Shown here piece after piece: positions 30,125 through 38,036 of a stretch of 64,000 nucleotides of DNA. The stretch comes from Hyphomicrobiales bacterium (GTDB lineage: Bacteria; Pseudomonadota; Alphaproteobacteria; Rhizobiales; RI-29). The DNA lies in assembly GCA_016125495.1 (NCBI GenBank), contig WGLQ01000006.1, forward strand, positions 1 to 64,000, read 5' to 3'. The position numbers and the translations under genes were made by a program. Every line of letters starts with the position of its first letter. Within the stretch, counting starts at the first letter, position 1. A model generated the notes under the pieces. It made no database searches and was not told the origin of the DNA. It saw only the letters and a program-made list of their open reading frames with translations.

Positions 30125-32851
30125 TCAGGCCGCAGGGGCGATCCGGTGCTCGACGGCCGCAAGTGCCGCTTCCGCCTTGGTGCCATCCGGGCCGCCGGCC
30201 TGGGCGAGGTCGGGGCGGCCGCCGCCGCCCTTGCCGCCGAGCGCCTCGGCGCCGACGCGCACGAGGTCGACCGCGCTGAAGCGGCCGGTGAGGTCGGCCG
30301 TCACGCCCACCACGATTCCGGCCTTGCCCTCGTCGCTGACGCCGACCACGACGGCGATGCCGGAGCCGACCTGCGCCTTGGCCTCGTCGACGATGCCACG
30401 CAGGTCCTTGGGATCGACGCCACGCAGGACGCGGGCAAAGAGCTTGACGTCACCGACCGATCTGATGGCCGCTTCACCCGTCGCCGAGGCCGGCCCGGTC
30501 GCCCCGCCGCCGCCGAGCGCGATCTGGCGCTTGGCGTCGGACAACTGGCGCTCGAGGCGCTTGCGCTCGTCGAGGAGGGCAGCGATCCGCTCGACGACCT
30601 CCTCCGGTCGGGCGCGCAGGATGTCAGCCGCGGCGCGCACGCGGCCGTCCTGGGTCGCCAGGTAATCGCGCGCGGCCGTCCCGGTCAGCGCCTCGATGCG
30701 CCGGACGCCGGCCGCGACCGCACTCTCGGCGAGGACGCGCAGCAGGCCGATGTCACCCGTCCGGCGCACGTGCGTTCCGCCGCAAAGCTCGACGGAATAG
30801 GCGCGGCCCGCCTTGGCCCCCTCCTCTGCGTGCCCCATGGAGACGACACGCACCTCGTCGCCGTATTTCTCGCCAAAGAGGGCCATCGCGCCGGTCGCCA
30901 TGGCGCTCTCGATGTCCATGAGCCGGGTCTCGACCTCGGAATTCTGCAGGATCATGGCGTTGGCGAGCCGCTCGATGTTGGCCAGTTCCTCGGCGCTGAT
31001 CGGCTTGGGGTGGGAAAAATCGAAGCGCAGGCGGTCGGGAGCGACGAGCGAGCCCTTCTGGGCAACGTGCTCGCCGAGCACCTGGCGGAGCGCCTCGTGC
31101 AGCAGATGCGTGCCAGAGTGGTTGGCGCGCGTCGCCGAGCGGCGGGCGTGGTCGACCTCCAGCTCAACGGCCTCGCCCGGCCGGAACGGCCCCTTTTCGA
31201 CGGTGCCGAAGTGGACGAAGAGGTCGCCCGCCTTCTTCTGGGTGTCGGTGACGTGGAAAACGGCGCCAGTGGCAGTGCGGATGACGCCCCGGTCGCCGAC
31301 CTGGCCACCCGACTCGCCATAGAACGGCGTCTGGTTGACGACGATGGCCGCCTCGTCGCCCTTCTTGAGCTGCTTCAACTCCTTGCCGTCGCGCACGATC
31401 GCCCGAATCTGGCCCTCCGCGCGCTCGGTGTCGTAGCCGAGGAACTCGGTCGCCCCGAGCCGCTCGCGCAACTCCAGCCAATGGCCCTCGGTGGCCGCCT
31501 CGCCCGAGCCCGCCCAGCTCTTACGCGCCTCGGCCTTCTGGCGCGCCATGGCGGCGGAAAACCCGTCGGTATCGACCTCGATGCCCCGGCGGCGCAATGC
31601 GTCCTGCGTCAGGTCGAGAGGAAAGCCGTAGGTGTCGTAGAGTTTGAAGGCGACCTCGCCGGAGAGCGTATCACCCACCCCGAGCTCATCCGACTCGGCC
31701 TCCAGGAGCGAAAGGCCCTTTTCCAGCGTGCGCTTGAAGCGGTTCTCCTCGAGCTTCAGCGTCTCGGTGACCAGGCTGCGGGCGCGGACCAGCTCGGGAT
31801 AGGCCTCGCCCATTTCGGCAACCAGCGAGCCGACGAGCCGGTACATCAACGGCTCCTTGCAGCCGAGCTGGTGGGCGTAGCGCATGGCGCGGCGCATGAT
31901 CCGCCGCAGCACGTAGCCGCGCCCCTCGTTGGACGGCAGCACACCGTCGGCAATGAGGAAGCTCGTGGCCCTGAGGTGGTCGGCGATGACCTTGTAGGGC
32001 GCCTTCTCCGCAGTCTGCCCTTTGGTAACCGCACCGATCTTCTCGGATTCTTCCTTGATCTTGGCAATGAGCGCGCGAAAGAGGTCGATGTCGTAGTTGT
32101 CGTGAACGCCCTGCAAGACGGCGGCGATCCGCTCGATGCCCATGCCCGTGTCGATGGAGGGCTTGGGCAAGGGTACGCGCCCGCCATCGTCGAGGGTGCC
32201 GCCGGCGACGCGCTGCTCGTACTGCATGAAGACGAGGTTCCAGATCTCGACGTAACGCTCGCCGAAGAGGTCGCGTCCCTCGGCATCGAGCGCCCATTTC
32301 CCTTCGCCGACGCCGTGGTCGAAGAAGATCTCCGAGCAGGGCCCGCATGGTCCGGTGTCGCCCATCGCCCAGAAGTTGTCCGACGTCGGGACCCGCAGGA
32401 TGCGCGCTTCGGGCAGGCCCGCGATCTTGCGCCAGAGATCGAACGCCTCGTCGTCGGTGTGATAAACGGTCACGCCGAGCCGGTCGGCCGGCAGCCCGTA
32501 GACCTTCGTGATCAGCTCCCAGGCGCGCTCGATCGCCTCGGCCTTGAAATAGTCTCCGAACGAGAAGTTGCCGAGCATCTCGAAGAAGGTGTGATGGCGC
32601 GCGGTGTAGCCGACGTTGTCGAGGTCGTTGTGCTTGCCACCGGCGCGCACGCACTTCTGGGCCGTCGTGGCACGCACGTAGTCGCGCTTCTCGGCTCCCG
32701 TGAAGACGTTCTTGAACTGGACCATGCCCGAGTTCGCGAACATCAGCGTCGGGTCGTTGCGCGGCACCAAGGGGCTCGAGGCGACCACGGCATGACCGTG
32801 CCGCGCGAAGTAGTCGAGGAACGTCCGCCTGATCTCATTGACGCCGCTCAT
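30125..32851 (-). CDS. alaS: Alanyl-tRNA synthetase
   Basis: A 908-residue class II synthetase with normal AlaS order. The catalytic core starts [19 protein letters not shown] and [20 protein letters not shown]; the editing domain has the zinc-binding motifs [13 protein letters not shown] and [15 protein letters not shown]; the C-terminal oligomerisation (C-Ala) domain ends with [20 protein letters not shown] and a Gly-rich segment. It charges tRNA-Ala and clears mischarged Ser and Gly. ATG 32851 matches the conserved MSGVNEIRR start. The open frame continues 104 codons upstream without family similarity. alaS is commonly near recA in alphaproteobacteria, not before murE. Confidence 0.98.
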   Translation of the reverse strand: MSGVNEIRRTFLDYFARHGHAVVASSPLVPRNDPTLMFANSGMVQFKNVFTGAEKRDYVRATTAQKCVRAGGKHNDLDNVGYTARHHTFFEMLGNFSFGDYFKAEAIERAWELITKVYGLPADRLGVTVYHTDDEAFDLWRKIAGLPEARILRVPTSDNFWAMGDTGPCGPCSEIFFDHGVGEGKWALDAEGRDLFGERYVEIWNLVFMQYEQRVAGGTLDDGGRVPLPKPSIDTGMGIERIAAVLQGVHDNYDIDLFRALIAKIKEESEKIGAVTKGQTAEKAPYKVIADHLRATSFLIADGVLPSNEGRGYVLRRIMRRAMRYAHQLGCKEPLMYRLVGSLVAEMGEAYPELVRARSLVTETLKLEENRFKRTLEKGLSLLEAESDELGVGDTLSGEVAFKLYDTYGFPLDLTQDALRRRGIEVDTDGFSAAMARQKAEARKSWAGSGEAATEGHWLELRERLGATEFLGYDTERAEGQIRAIVRDGKELKQLKKGDEAAIVVNQTPFYGESGGQVGDRGVIRTATGAVFHVTDTQKKAGDLFVHFGTVEKGPFRPGEAVELEVDHARRSATRANHSGTHLLHEALRQVLGEHVAQKGSLVAPDRLRFDFSHPKPISAEELANIERLANAMILQNSEVETRLMDIESAMATGAMALFGEKYGDEVRVVSMGHAEEGAKAGRAYSVELCGGTHVRRTGDIGLLRVLAESAVAAGVRRIEALTGTAARDYLATQDGRVRAAADILRARPEEVVERIAALLDERKRLERQLSDAKRQIALGGGGATGPASATGEAAIRSVGDVKLFARVLRGVDPKDLRGIVDEAKAQVGSGIAVVVGVSDEGKAGIVVGVTADLTGRFSAVDLVRVGAEALGGKGGGGRPDLAQAGGPDGTKAEAALAAVEHRIAPAA

Positions 32852-32958
32852 TCGTCGCCTGTCCTTGGTATTGGGCAGCCGGGCACGGAGCGCCGGCGCG
32901 CGCGAAACATCGTTGTCGCGATCTCTAATTGCGACGCCGTGGACTGTCCACCGCCACA

Positions 32959-32979
32959 CCCGGCGCGGTTTGCGCCGGG
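32959..32979. other. 8-bp hairpin upstream of alaS
   Basis: CCCGGCGC (32959-32966) and GCGCCGGG (32972-32979) form a perfect stem with a 5-nt loop. It lies close to the stronger hairpin at 32997-33020. With no T tract its role is uncertain. Confidence 0.35.
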
Positions 32980-32996
32980 AGGTTCCAAAAACGCAG

Positions 32997-33020
32997 AAGG
33001 GCGCCGCCAGGGCGCCCTTT
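32997..33020 (-). terminator. Hairpin terminator after the four-TM protein gene
   Basis: AAGGGCGCC (32997-33005) pairs perfectly with GGCGCCCTT (33011-33019) around a 5-nt loop. On the reverse strand it lies 28 nt after the stop codon at 33048 and is followed within 7 nt by a run of five T. It should separate that gene from alaS. Confidence 0.65.
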
Positions 33021-33047
33021 GCAGTTTCGTTGGGCTTGCGAGGTCGG

Positions 33048-34292
33048 CTAGCCGACTGCGAGCTTGGGCTCGACCAGCGGTGCGACCTCCTCGTCGGCCC
33101 GTCCCGAGTTGAGGCGGATGCCGATGTAGCGGATGCGACCGGCGATCTTGGCCTTGTGGACACCGAGTTCGCCGAATTGACGCCCGAAGGTCGGCAGCGC
33201 CAGCGGCTCCTTGCTCAGTTCCTCGCACCAGTCGCAGTAGTCCTCGTAGAGGGCCGTCGCGGTGAGGCTGCAGCCTTCGGCCTGACCGACACGCTCCTTG
33301 TAGAAGCGCTCGATGTCGTTCTCGGGCGCAAGCAGCTTCTGTGGGGCCACCTTGGTCTCGACAGCGAGCGGTGCAGCCGTGTTGGCGGCAGCCGTGGCGC
33401 GCTGGGCGATCTGCGGCACGGCGGCAACCTGAGGCAGCGCATCGAGGAGGCCGCTCGCGTTGTCGTTGGCGCCCTCCTTGGTGCGAGGCCGGGCGACGAC
33501 GACGGCGGGACGCTGGTCGTAGATGCGCCACTGGCCGAGAGCCACGTAGAAGCCGAGCGAGGAGCCCAACTCGACGAGGATCGCCACCAGGATGACCAGA
33601 CCGATCTGAACCGCCTCGATGGTGTGACCCGAGAGGAAGGAGAGGGTCTCGGCCTGCGGGTCGGCCTTCGTCTCGGCGAAGTCGGCCGGGGCGGCGGCAA
33701 GCTGCGACTTGAGCGCGGCGATCTGCGTCTCGATCTGGCTGGCCTCGACGGCCGCGACATGCTCGGCACCGAGCTTGTAGTAGCTCTGGCAGAACTCGAT
33801 GCTCTTGGAGGCCGTGGCGTTCGTGCAACCACCCGTCGCGGACCAGCGCCGGTTCTGCTTGATGCCTTCGATATCGGCCGCAACGGCAGCCGCCGGGCGA
33901 TGCTCGGGAATCCAGTTCAGCCGCTCACGCAGGCGGTCGAGCTCCACGCGCACGTCCTTGTAGGACTGCACCTGCGCCGCGCGCGCGCCGGTCGTGTCGG
34001 AGCGGTTGAGCGAAGCAAATCCGAGCGCGGAGGTCAGCGAGAACGCCAGGGTTACGACCCAAAGTGTTCCCGAAGCGAGCGCGACGGACCATTTCCGATC
34101 CTTGATAGCGGCGAACAGGAAGAACGGAAGAAGCGCCTTCAAGCAGTCAGACGCCGCGCTCGCCAATCCGAGCACGGTGGAATCGAACTCCGTCTTGCCG
34201 AGCTGGTAGCCGAACTGCCAGTTCATGGCGGCCGAAACCAGAAGCAGAACGGCAGCAGCCGCAACCCCCAGCAAACCTAGAGCATGTTTCAT
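33048..34292 (-). CDS. Four-TM coiled-coil protein with winged-helix-like C-terminal domain
   Basis: A 414-residue protein of unknown function. Three hydrophobic segments (about 5-24, 43-63, 71-92) are followed by a helical, coiled-coil-like region (100-210) that contains [10 protein letters not shown] and Cys156 and Cys168. A fourth membrane segment (225-252) and a low-complexity Ala/Pro linker follow. Residues 323-394 form a separate domain with the pattern [20 protein letters not shown], then [10 protein letters not shown] and IRYIGIRL. That pattern resembles the C-terminal winged-helix tails I know from phage/plasmid P4-type primases. I recall similar whole proteins in other Hyphomicrobiales, all uncharacterised. 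ATG 34292 has GGAGGGGG just upstream. Function: not known. Confidence 0.75.
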   Translation of the reverse strand: MKHALGLLGVAAAAVLLLVSAAMNWQFGYQLGKTEFDSTVLGLASAASDCLKALLPFFLFAAIKDRKWSVALASGTLWVVTLAFSLTSALGFASLNRSDTTGARAAQVQSYKDVRVELDRLRERLNWIPEHRPAAAVAADIEGIKQNRRWSATGGCTNATASKSIEFCQSYYKLGAEHVAAVEASQIETQIAALKSQLAAAPADFAETKADPQAETLSFLSGHTIEAVQIGLVILVAILVELGSSLGFYVALGQWRIYDQRPAVVVARPRTKEGANDNASGLLDALPQVAAVPQIAQRATAAANTAAPLAVETKVAPQKLLAPENDIERFYKERVGQAEGCSLTATALYEDYCDWCEELSKEPLALPTFGRQFGELGVHKAKIAGRIRYIGIRLNSGRADEEVAPLVEPKLAVG

Positions 34293-35115
34293 ATTGCCCC
34301 CTCCAATCATCAGCCCACCACGGTTCCGCGAGCTGCGGAGGGCATGTGGTGGACCCAACATCACAAGCGGGACGAGCTCGTTCGCACCGGCACCTGATGG
34401 AAAAGGGAACACGCGTTGCGGGTCGCACCGGCTGCGGTGCAACTCAGCGTGACGCACGGTCGATTTTCCACCCCCAAGGGCCTCAAGCCCGCCACGCCGT
34501 GTCCGCGCTGATTGTTCTCAGTTGTGCGCACACTGTGGACGAGATTGTGCGAGCGTACGCGGCACGATTGCCCCCCTCGATGCCGGCAACCGTAGGCGAT
34601 TCGAGACGAGAAATGAATCGTTAACGGATTCAGACCCGTAGCCGGGGCCGGCCGAGGTCGACCGAGTTGTATGGCAGCCCGATGGCAGCAATCCTGGCCG
34701 GTGGACAACCTGGGGACAAAGAACGCACAACCCAAAGCGTGCACCCTGAACCCCGCCCCACTAGATGTTGATGTTCTTGAAAAGTTTTCCTGCCGGCATT
34801 GAAGCGCCTTCCAGGACCCTCGCAGCGGGCCTCGCGGGCTCCCATTCGTCTGCGGACGGGTCCGGACGGTGGCGTTGGCCGCCTGCCGTGAACGGTAGCG
34901 CGCCGCCTGAAAAAGTGTTACTGCTTTCCTAATGACTTCAGTGAGTTGCCATTAACCATTCAAAGCGTGTACGGCACGCGACACGGCAATTGGCGAAGGC
35001 TGTGAATTGCCGGTTCTGGGCGTGCTGGCGCCGGTCGGCCGGTAATTGGGCCCGTGTCGTGCATGGAAGTGCGGCAAGTTGGCAACGCTCTGTGTCATTC
35101 TGGGATGAATTCGTC
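34293..35115. other. Long non-coding region (823 nt)
   Basis: No gene is recognisable on either strand. It contains two AT-richer patches (about 34765-34800 and 34905-34970), the likely promoter zones. CATTAACCATTC at 34951-34962 resembles half of a CtrA-type site (TTAACCAT) before the secreted protein gene at 35116. Several GTGGAC motifs (34348, 34534, 34700) weakly resemble DnaA boxes. Confidence 0.4.
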
Positions 35116-36030
35116 ATGTTGCGCGCGGTGATCGCCACTCTCGTTCTCGCCTCACTCTCGGCGGCAGCCATCTCGCGAGGGGCCGATCACGAGGCCGAGC
35201 GGCTCAATGCCCTCACCGCGATCGCCATCGCAGGCAGTCCGGAGGTCGTTTCGATCGCTGGTGGCACGCACGGGGGCGAGCGCCTTCTGGCGGGTGCCGC
35301 CGAAAATGTCGGCGGCACCTGGGCGGCGGCTGCGACAGCGCACCAGCAGGTCATCGCGCTCGAAGCGGGGCGCCAGATCCTGAGAACGGCGGCGCTCGAT
35401 AGCGGTCTCGCTCAGGCGCCTCGGTCGGGCATGCCGGCCGCCGCGCAGGACGCCACCCATGCCCCTCTCGCCGATGGTGACGAAGGCCCTGCTCGGGCCC
35501 TTCCAGCCGACTGGGCCAGTGATCTCGCGGCGCTCGGCGGGGATACGAAGACCTTGGTGCGGGGGCTCCAGACCCATCTTGCCGCGCTCGGGTGCTATCG
35601 GGCGCGGGTCGACGGCGATTGGGGGCCAGCCTCCCGCGCCGCGTTCCGGCGCGCGTTCGGGGCAGTCGCAACGCCGAACCGATCGGGCGAGATCACGACC
35701 GACCTGGTGCTCCTGCTGGGCACCGAGCGGGCGAGCGCGTGTGCCAACATTCCTGGTGCCAATCCGCAGATCGGCGGGACCATCGTCGCCGCCAACGGTG
35801 CGGCCGGTGACGCCCAGCCGGCGGCGCGCTCGACAAGGCGCACGCGCGTCGTCCGGCTCAGTGCACGGCGCACCAGCAACGTTCAAATCGTTCGGGTAAC
35901 GCGGGCGACGCGATATGGCTTAGGAGCCGGCAACCTACGCCCGGCGGCAAGAACGCGTGTCGCTCAGACCAGTTCGGCACCGCGGTCGGCGTCGAACTGG
36001 ATGGCCCGCGCCTTCCGCGCCGCGAACTGA
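35116..36030 (+). CDS. Secreted protein with peptidoglycan-binding-like domain and Arg-rich tail
   Basis: A 304-residue protein. MLRAVIATLVLASLSAAA looks like a signal peptide. A low-complexity Ala/Gly region follows, then residues 146-200 match the helical peptidoglycan-binding (PG_binding_1) pattern: VRGLQTHLAALGCYRARVDG, then DWGPASRAAFRRAF. The last 80 residues are rich in Arg, Thr and Ala and probably disordered. I infer an envelope protein that touches peptidoglycan; no catalytic domain is seen. The longer open frame starting at 34990 lacks a signal peptide at its N terminus, so ATG 35116 is preferred. Confidence 0.65.
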   Translation: MLRAVIATLVLASLSAAAISRGADHEAERLNALTAIAIAGSPEVVSIAGGTHGGERLLAGAAENVGGTWAAAATAHQQVIALEAGRQILRTAALDSGLAQAPRSGMPAAAQDATHAPLADGDEGPARALPADWASDLAALGGDTKTLVRGLQTHLAALGCYRARVDGDWGPASRAAFRRAFGAVATPNRSGEITTDLVLLLGTERASACANIPGANPQIGGTIVAANGAAGDAQPAARSTRRTRVVRLSARRTSNVQIVRVTRATRYGLGAGNLRPAARTRVAQTSSAPRSASNWMARAFRAAN

Positions 36031-36064
36031 GGCCGCCTCCCCAACCCCGATCGGGGCCAGCGCT

Positions 36065-37381
36065 TCAGGTCGCACGCTTCGGCCGGCCGATCCCGCGATA
36101 AACGAGCCCCGCCGCCTCGGCGTCCTCGGGCTGGAAGATGTTGCGCATGTCCACCAGTTGGCGCCCGCGCATCCGTCGCTTCATCTCCGCGAGGCCGAGG
36201 GCGCGGAATTCGTTCCATTCCGTCAGCACGACGACGGCATCCGCCTCGTCGGCGACCTCCATGGCACTCGCGCACCATTCGACGCCTTCGATGAGTTGCT
36301 CGGCGTGGGCACGGCCTTGCGGGTCGTAGGCGCGAACGAGGGCGCCAGCGTCGACCAGGCTCGGCAGGACGACGAGGCTCGGCGCCTCGCGCATGTCGTC
36401 GGTATTGGGCTTGAACGTGACCCCGAGCACTCCGATGCGCTTGCCGCGCACCGAGCCGCCGAGGGCGCGGGTGATGCGCGCGACCATGGCGATCTTGCGC
36501 TCGTCGTTGACGAGTTGGACCTGCTCGACGAGCGAGAGGCGCGAACGGTGCTCGCGGGCGATGCGGATGAGGGCGGAGACGTCCTTGGGAAAACACGAGC
36601 CGCCGTAGCCGGGGCCGGGATGCAGGAACTTGTTGCCGATCCGCCCGTCGGCGCCAATGGCCTGGGCGACTTGCTGCACATCCGCCCCCACCTCCTCGCA
36701 AAGGTCCGCGATCTCGTTGATGAAGCTGATCTTCATGGCGAGGAAGGCATTGGCGGCATATTTCGCGAGTTCAGCGGACTCGCGATCGACGAAAATGACA
36801 GGGGCACTGCGCAGGGCGAGCGGCTTGTAGACCCGACGCATGACCGCGCGGGCACGCTCGTCGTCGGCGCCCACCAGCACCCGGTCGGGATGTGTGAAGT
36901 CCTGGATCGCCGAGCCTTCACGCAGGAATTCGGGATTGGAGCAGACCGAGAAATCGGCGTCGGGACGCAAGGCCCGAAGCCGCAGCTCGATTTCGCGGCT
37001 CGTCCCGACGGGCACCGTCGACTTGGTGGTGATCACCTTGTAGCCGGCGAGATGGGGGGCCAACTCCTCGATGGCGGCAAAGACGTAGCTGAGGTCGGCA
37101 TGCCCGTCACCGCGGCGCATCGGCGTGCCCACCGCGACGAAGACGAGTTCGGCGTCCGCGACACCGGCGGCCATTTCGGCGGTGAACGACAGGCGCCCCG
37201 CCGCCGTGTTCCGGGCCAGCAAGGCGTCGAGCCCCGGCTCGTAGATCGGCACCTCACCACGCAGCAGCATGGCAAGGCGCGCCGGGTCCTTTTCGACGCA
37301 AACGACGTTCCAGCCGAACTCGGAGAAACACGCCGCCGAGACGAGGCCGACATAGCCGGCGCCGATCATGCAGATCTTCAT
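36065..37381 (-). CDS. ugd: UDP-glucose 6-dehydrogenase
   Basis: A 438-residue NAD enzyme oxidising UDP-glucose to UDP-glucuronate. The Rossmann start is MKICMIGAGYVGLVSAACFS, the catalytic Cys263 lies in GYGGSCFPKD, and FLHPGPG and GVTFKPNTDDMREAPSL are further family motifs. UDP-glucuronate feeds acidic exopolysaccharide or lipid A decoration, so it may serve the flippase/co-polymerase locus at 1392-5220 (inference). ATG 37381 is family-like; the frame extends upstream but is not conserved. It converges with the secreted PG-binding-like gene, 34 nt away. Confidence 0.95.
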   Translation of the reverse strand: MKICMIGAGYVGLVSAACFSEFGWNVVCVEKDPARLAMLLRGEVPIYEPGLDALLARNTAAGRLSFTAEMAAGVADAELVFVAVGTPMRRGDGHADLSYVFAAIEELAPHLAGYKVITTKSTVPVGTSREIELRLRALRPDADFSVCSNPEFLREGSAIQDFTHPDRVLVGADDERARAVMRRVYKPLALRSAPVIFVDRESAELAKYAANAFLAMKISFINEIADLCEEVGADVQQVAQAIGADGRIGNKFLHPGPGYGGSCFPKDVSALIRIAREHRSRLSLVEQVQLVNDERKIAMVARITRALGGSVRGKRIGVLGVTFKPNTDDMREAPSLVVLPSLVDAGALVRAYDPQGRAHAEQLIEGVEWCASAMEVADEADAVVVLTEWNEFRALGLAEMKRRMRGRQLVDMRNIFQPEDAEAAGLVYRGIGRPKRAT

Positions 37382-37611
37382 GCGCTCCTCCGCCGTACCG
37401 CGAGGAAAGGGCCTTGCGCCTCGCGCTCGCGAATAGGCCAAGCGGAGAGCGATTCCGCAAGTCGCGGGCGTGGCAATGCGGACGCGGCCGCCCCACCTGT
37501 TGCAGCAAGAGCCCGCCGGCGACATGAACGCGCTGGCCAGCTCGCGCGCAAAACCGCTAGTAGTGGAGCGCGCCTCACTGCTCGTTCCACTCCGCAACGG
37601 AACTGCCGATC

Positions 37612-38001
37612 ATGCCCGAAGCCGTCAAGCTCACGCTGCTTGCCATCGCGTATCTGTCGTTCAAGCATGCGATCGCCGACTTCGTTCTGCAGATCGGCTA
37701 CATGCACCGCAACAAGGGGCGATACGGTCACCCCGGCGGCATCCTGCACGCGTTCGTGCATGCCCTGCTCACCGCTCCCGTCTTCCTCATCGTACCGGCG
37801 AGCCAAGAGCTGATGGGGGCGATCCTGGCCGGCGAGTTCGTGCTCCACTACCACCTCGATTGGATGAAGGAGCAGATCACGAAGGGGGCCGGATGGACCC
37901 CGGTCGACGCGCCCTTCTGGTATGCGATCGGCGTCGACCAGTTCCTCCACATGCTGACCTACATCGCCATCACCGGACTGCTGATCGCCCCGCCACTCTG
38001 A
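37612..38001 (+). CDS. DUF3307 membrane protein
   Basis: A 129-residue protein with three to four hydrophobic segments. FKHAIADFVLQIGYMHRNKG and ILHAFVHALLTAP match the DUF3307 family, whose conserved His and Asp residues in membrane helices are seen here (HAIAD, HAFVHA, HYHLDWMKEQ, DQFLHM). The function of the family is not known. The gene is divergent from ugd (230-nt gap) and convergent with the SulP gene. Confidence 0.8.
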   Translation: MPEAVKLTLLAIAYLSFKHAIADFVLQIGYMHRNKGRYGHPGGILHAFVHALLTAPVFLIVPASQELMGAILAGEFVLHYHLDWMKEQITKGAGWTPVDAPFWYAIGVDQFLHMLTYIAITGLLIAPPL

Positions 38002-38036
38002 TCGCCGAGGCCGACCGGCCGACCGGCCGTGTTGCG

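Noticed and set aside
29924-33112. A very long open frame on the forward strand opposite alaS (over 1000 codons)
   Set aside because: It is the mirror of a strongly conserved synthetase gene; its translation is rich in Arg, Gly, Asp and His and shows no domain. High GC makes such antisense frames common.
34361-34744. A reverse-strand frame in the long intergenic region
   Set aside because: 127 codons with atypical composition, no ribosome-binding site and no recognisable domain; not supported as a gene.
34293-35115. Candidate replication origin
   Set aside because: The DnaA-box-like sequences each have two or more mismatches and no dnaA, hemE or parAB gene is nearby.
36045-36056. Palindrome CCCCGATCGGGG between two convergent genes
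   Set aside because: No loop and no T tract; a short GC palindrome is expected by chance in this genome.
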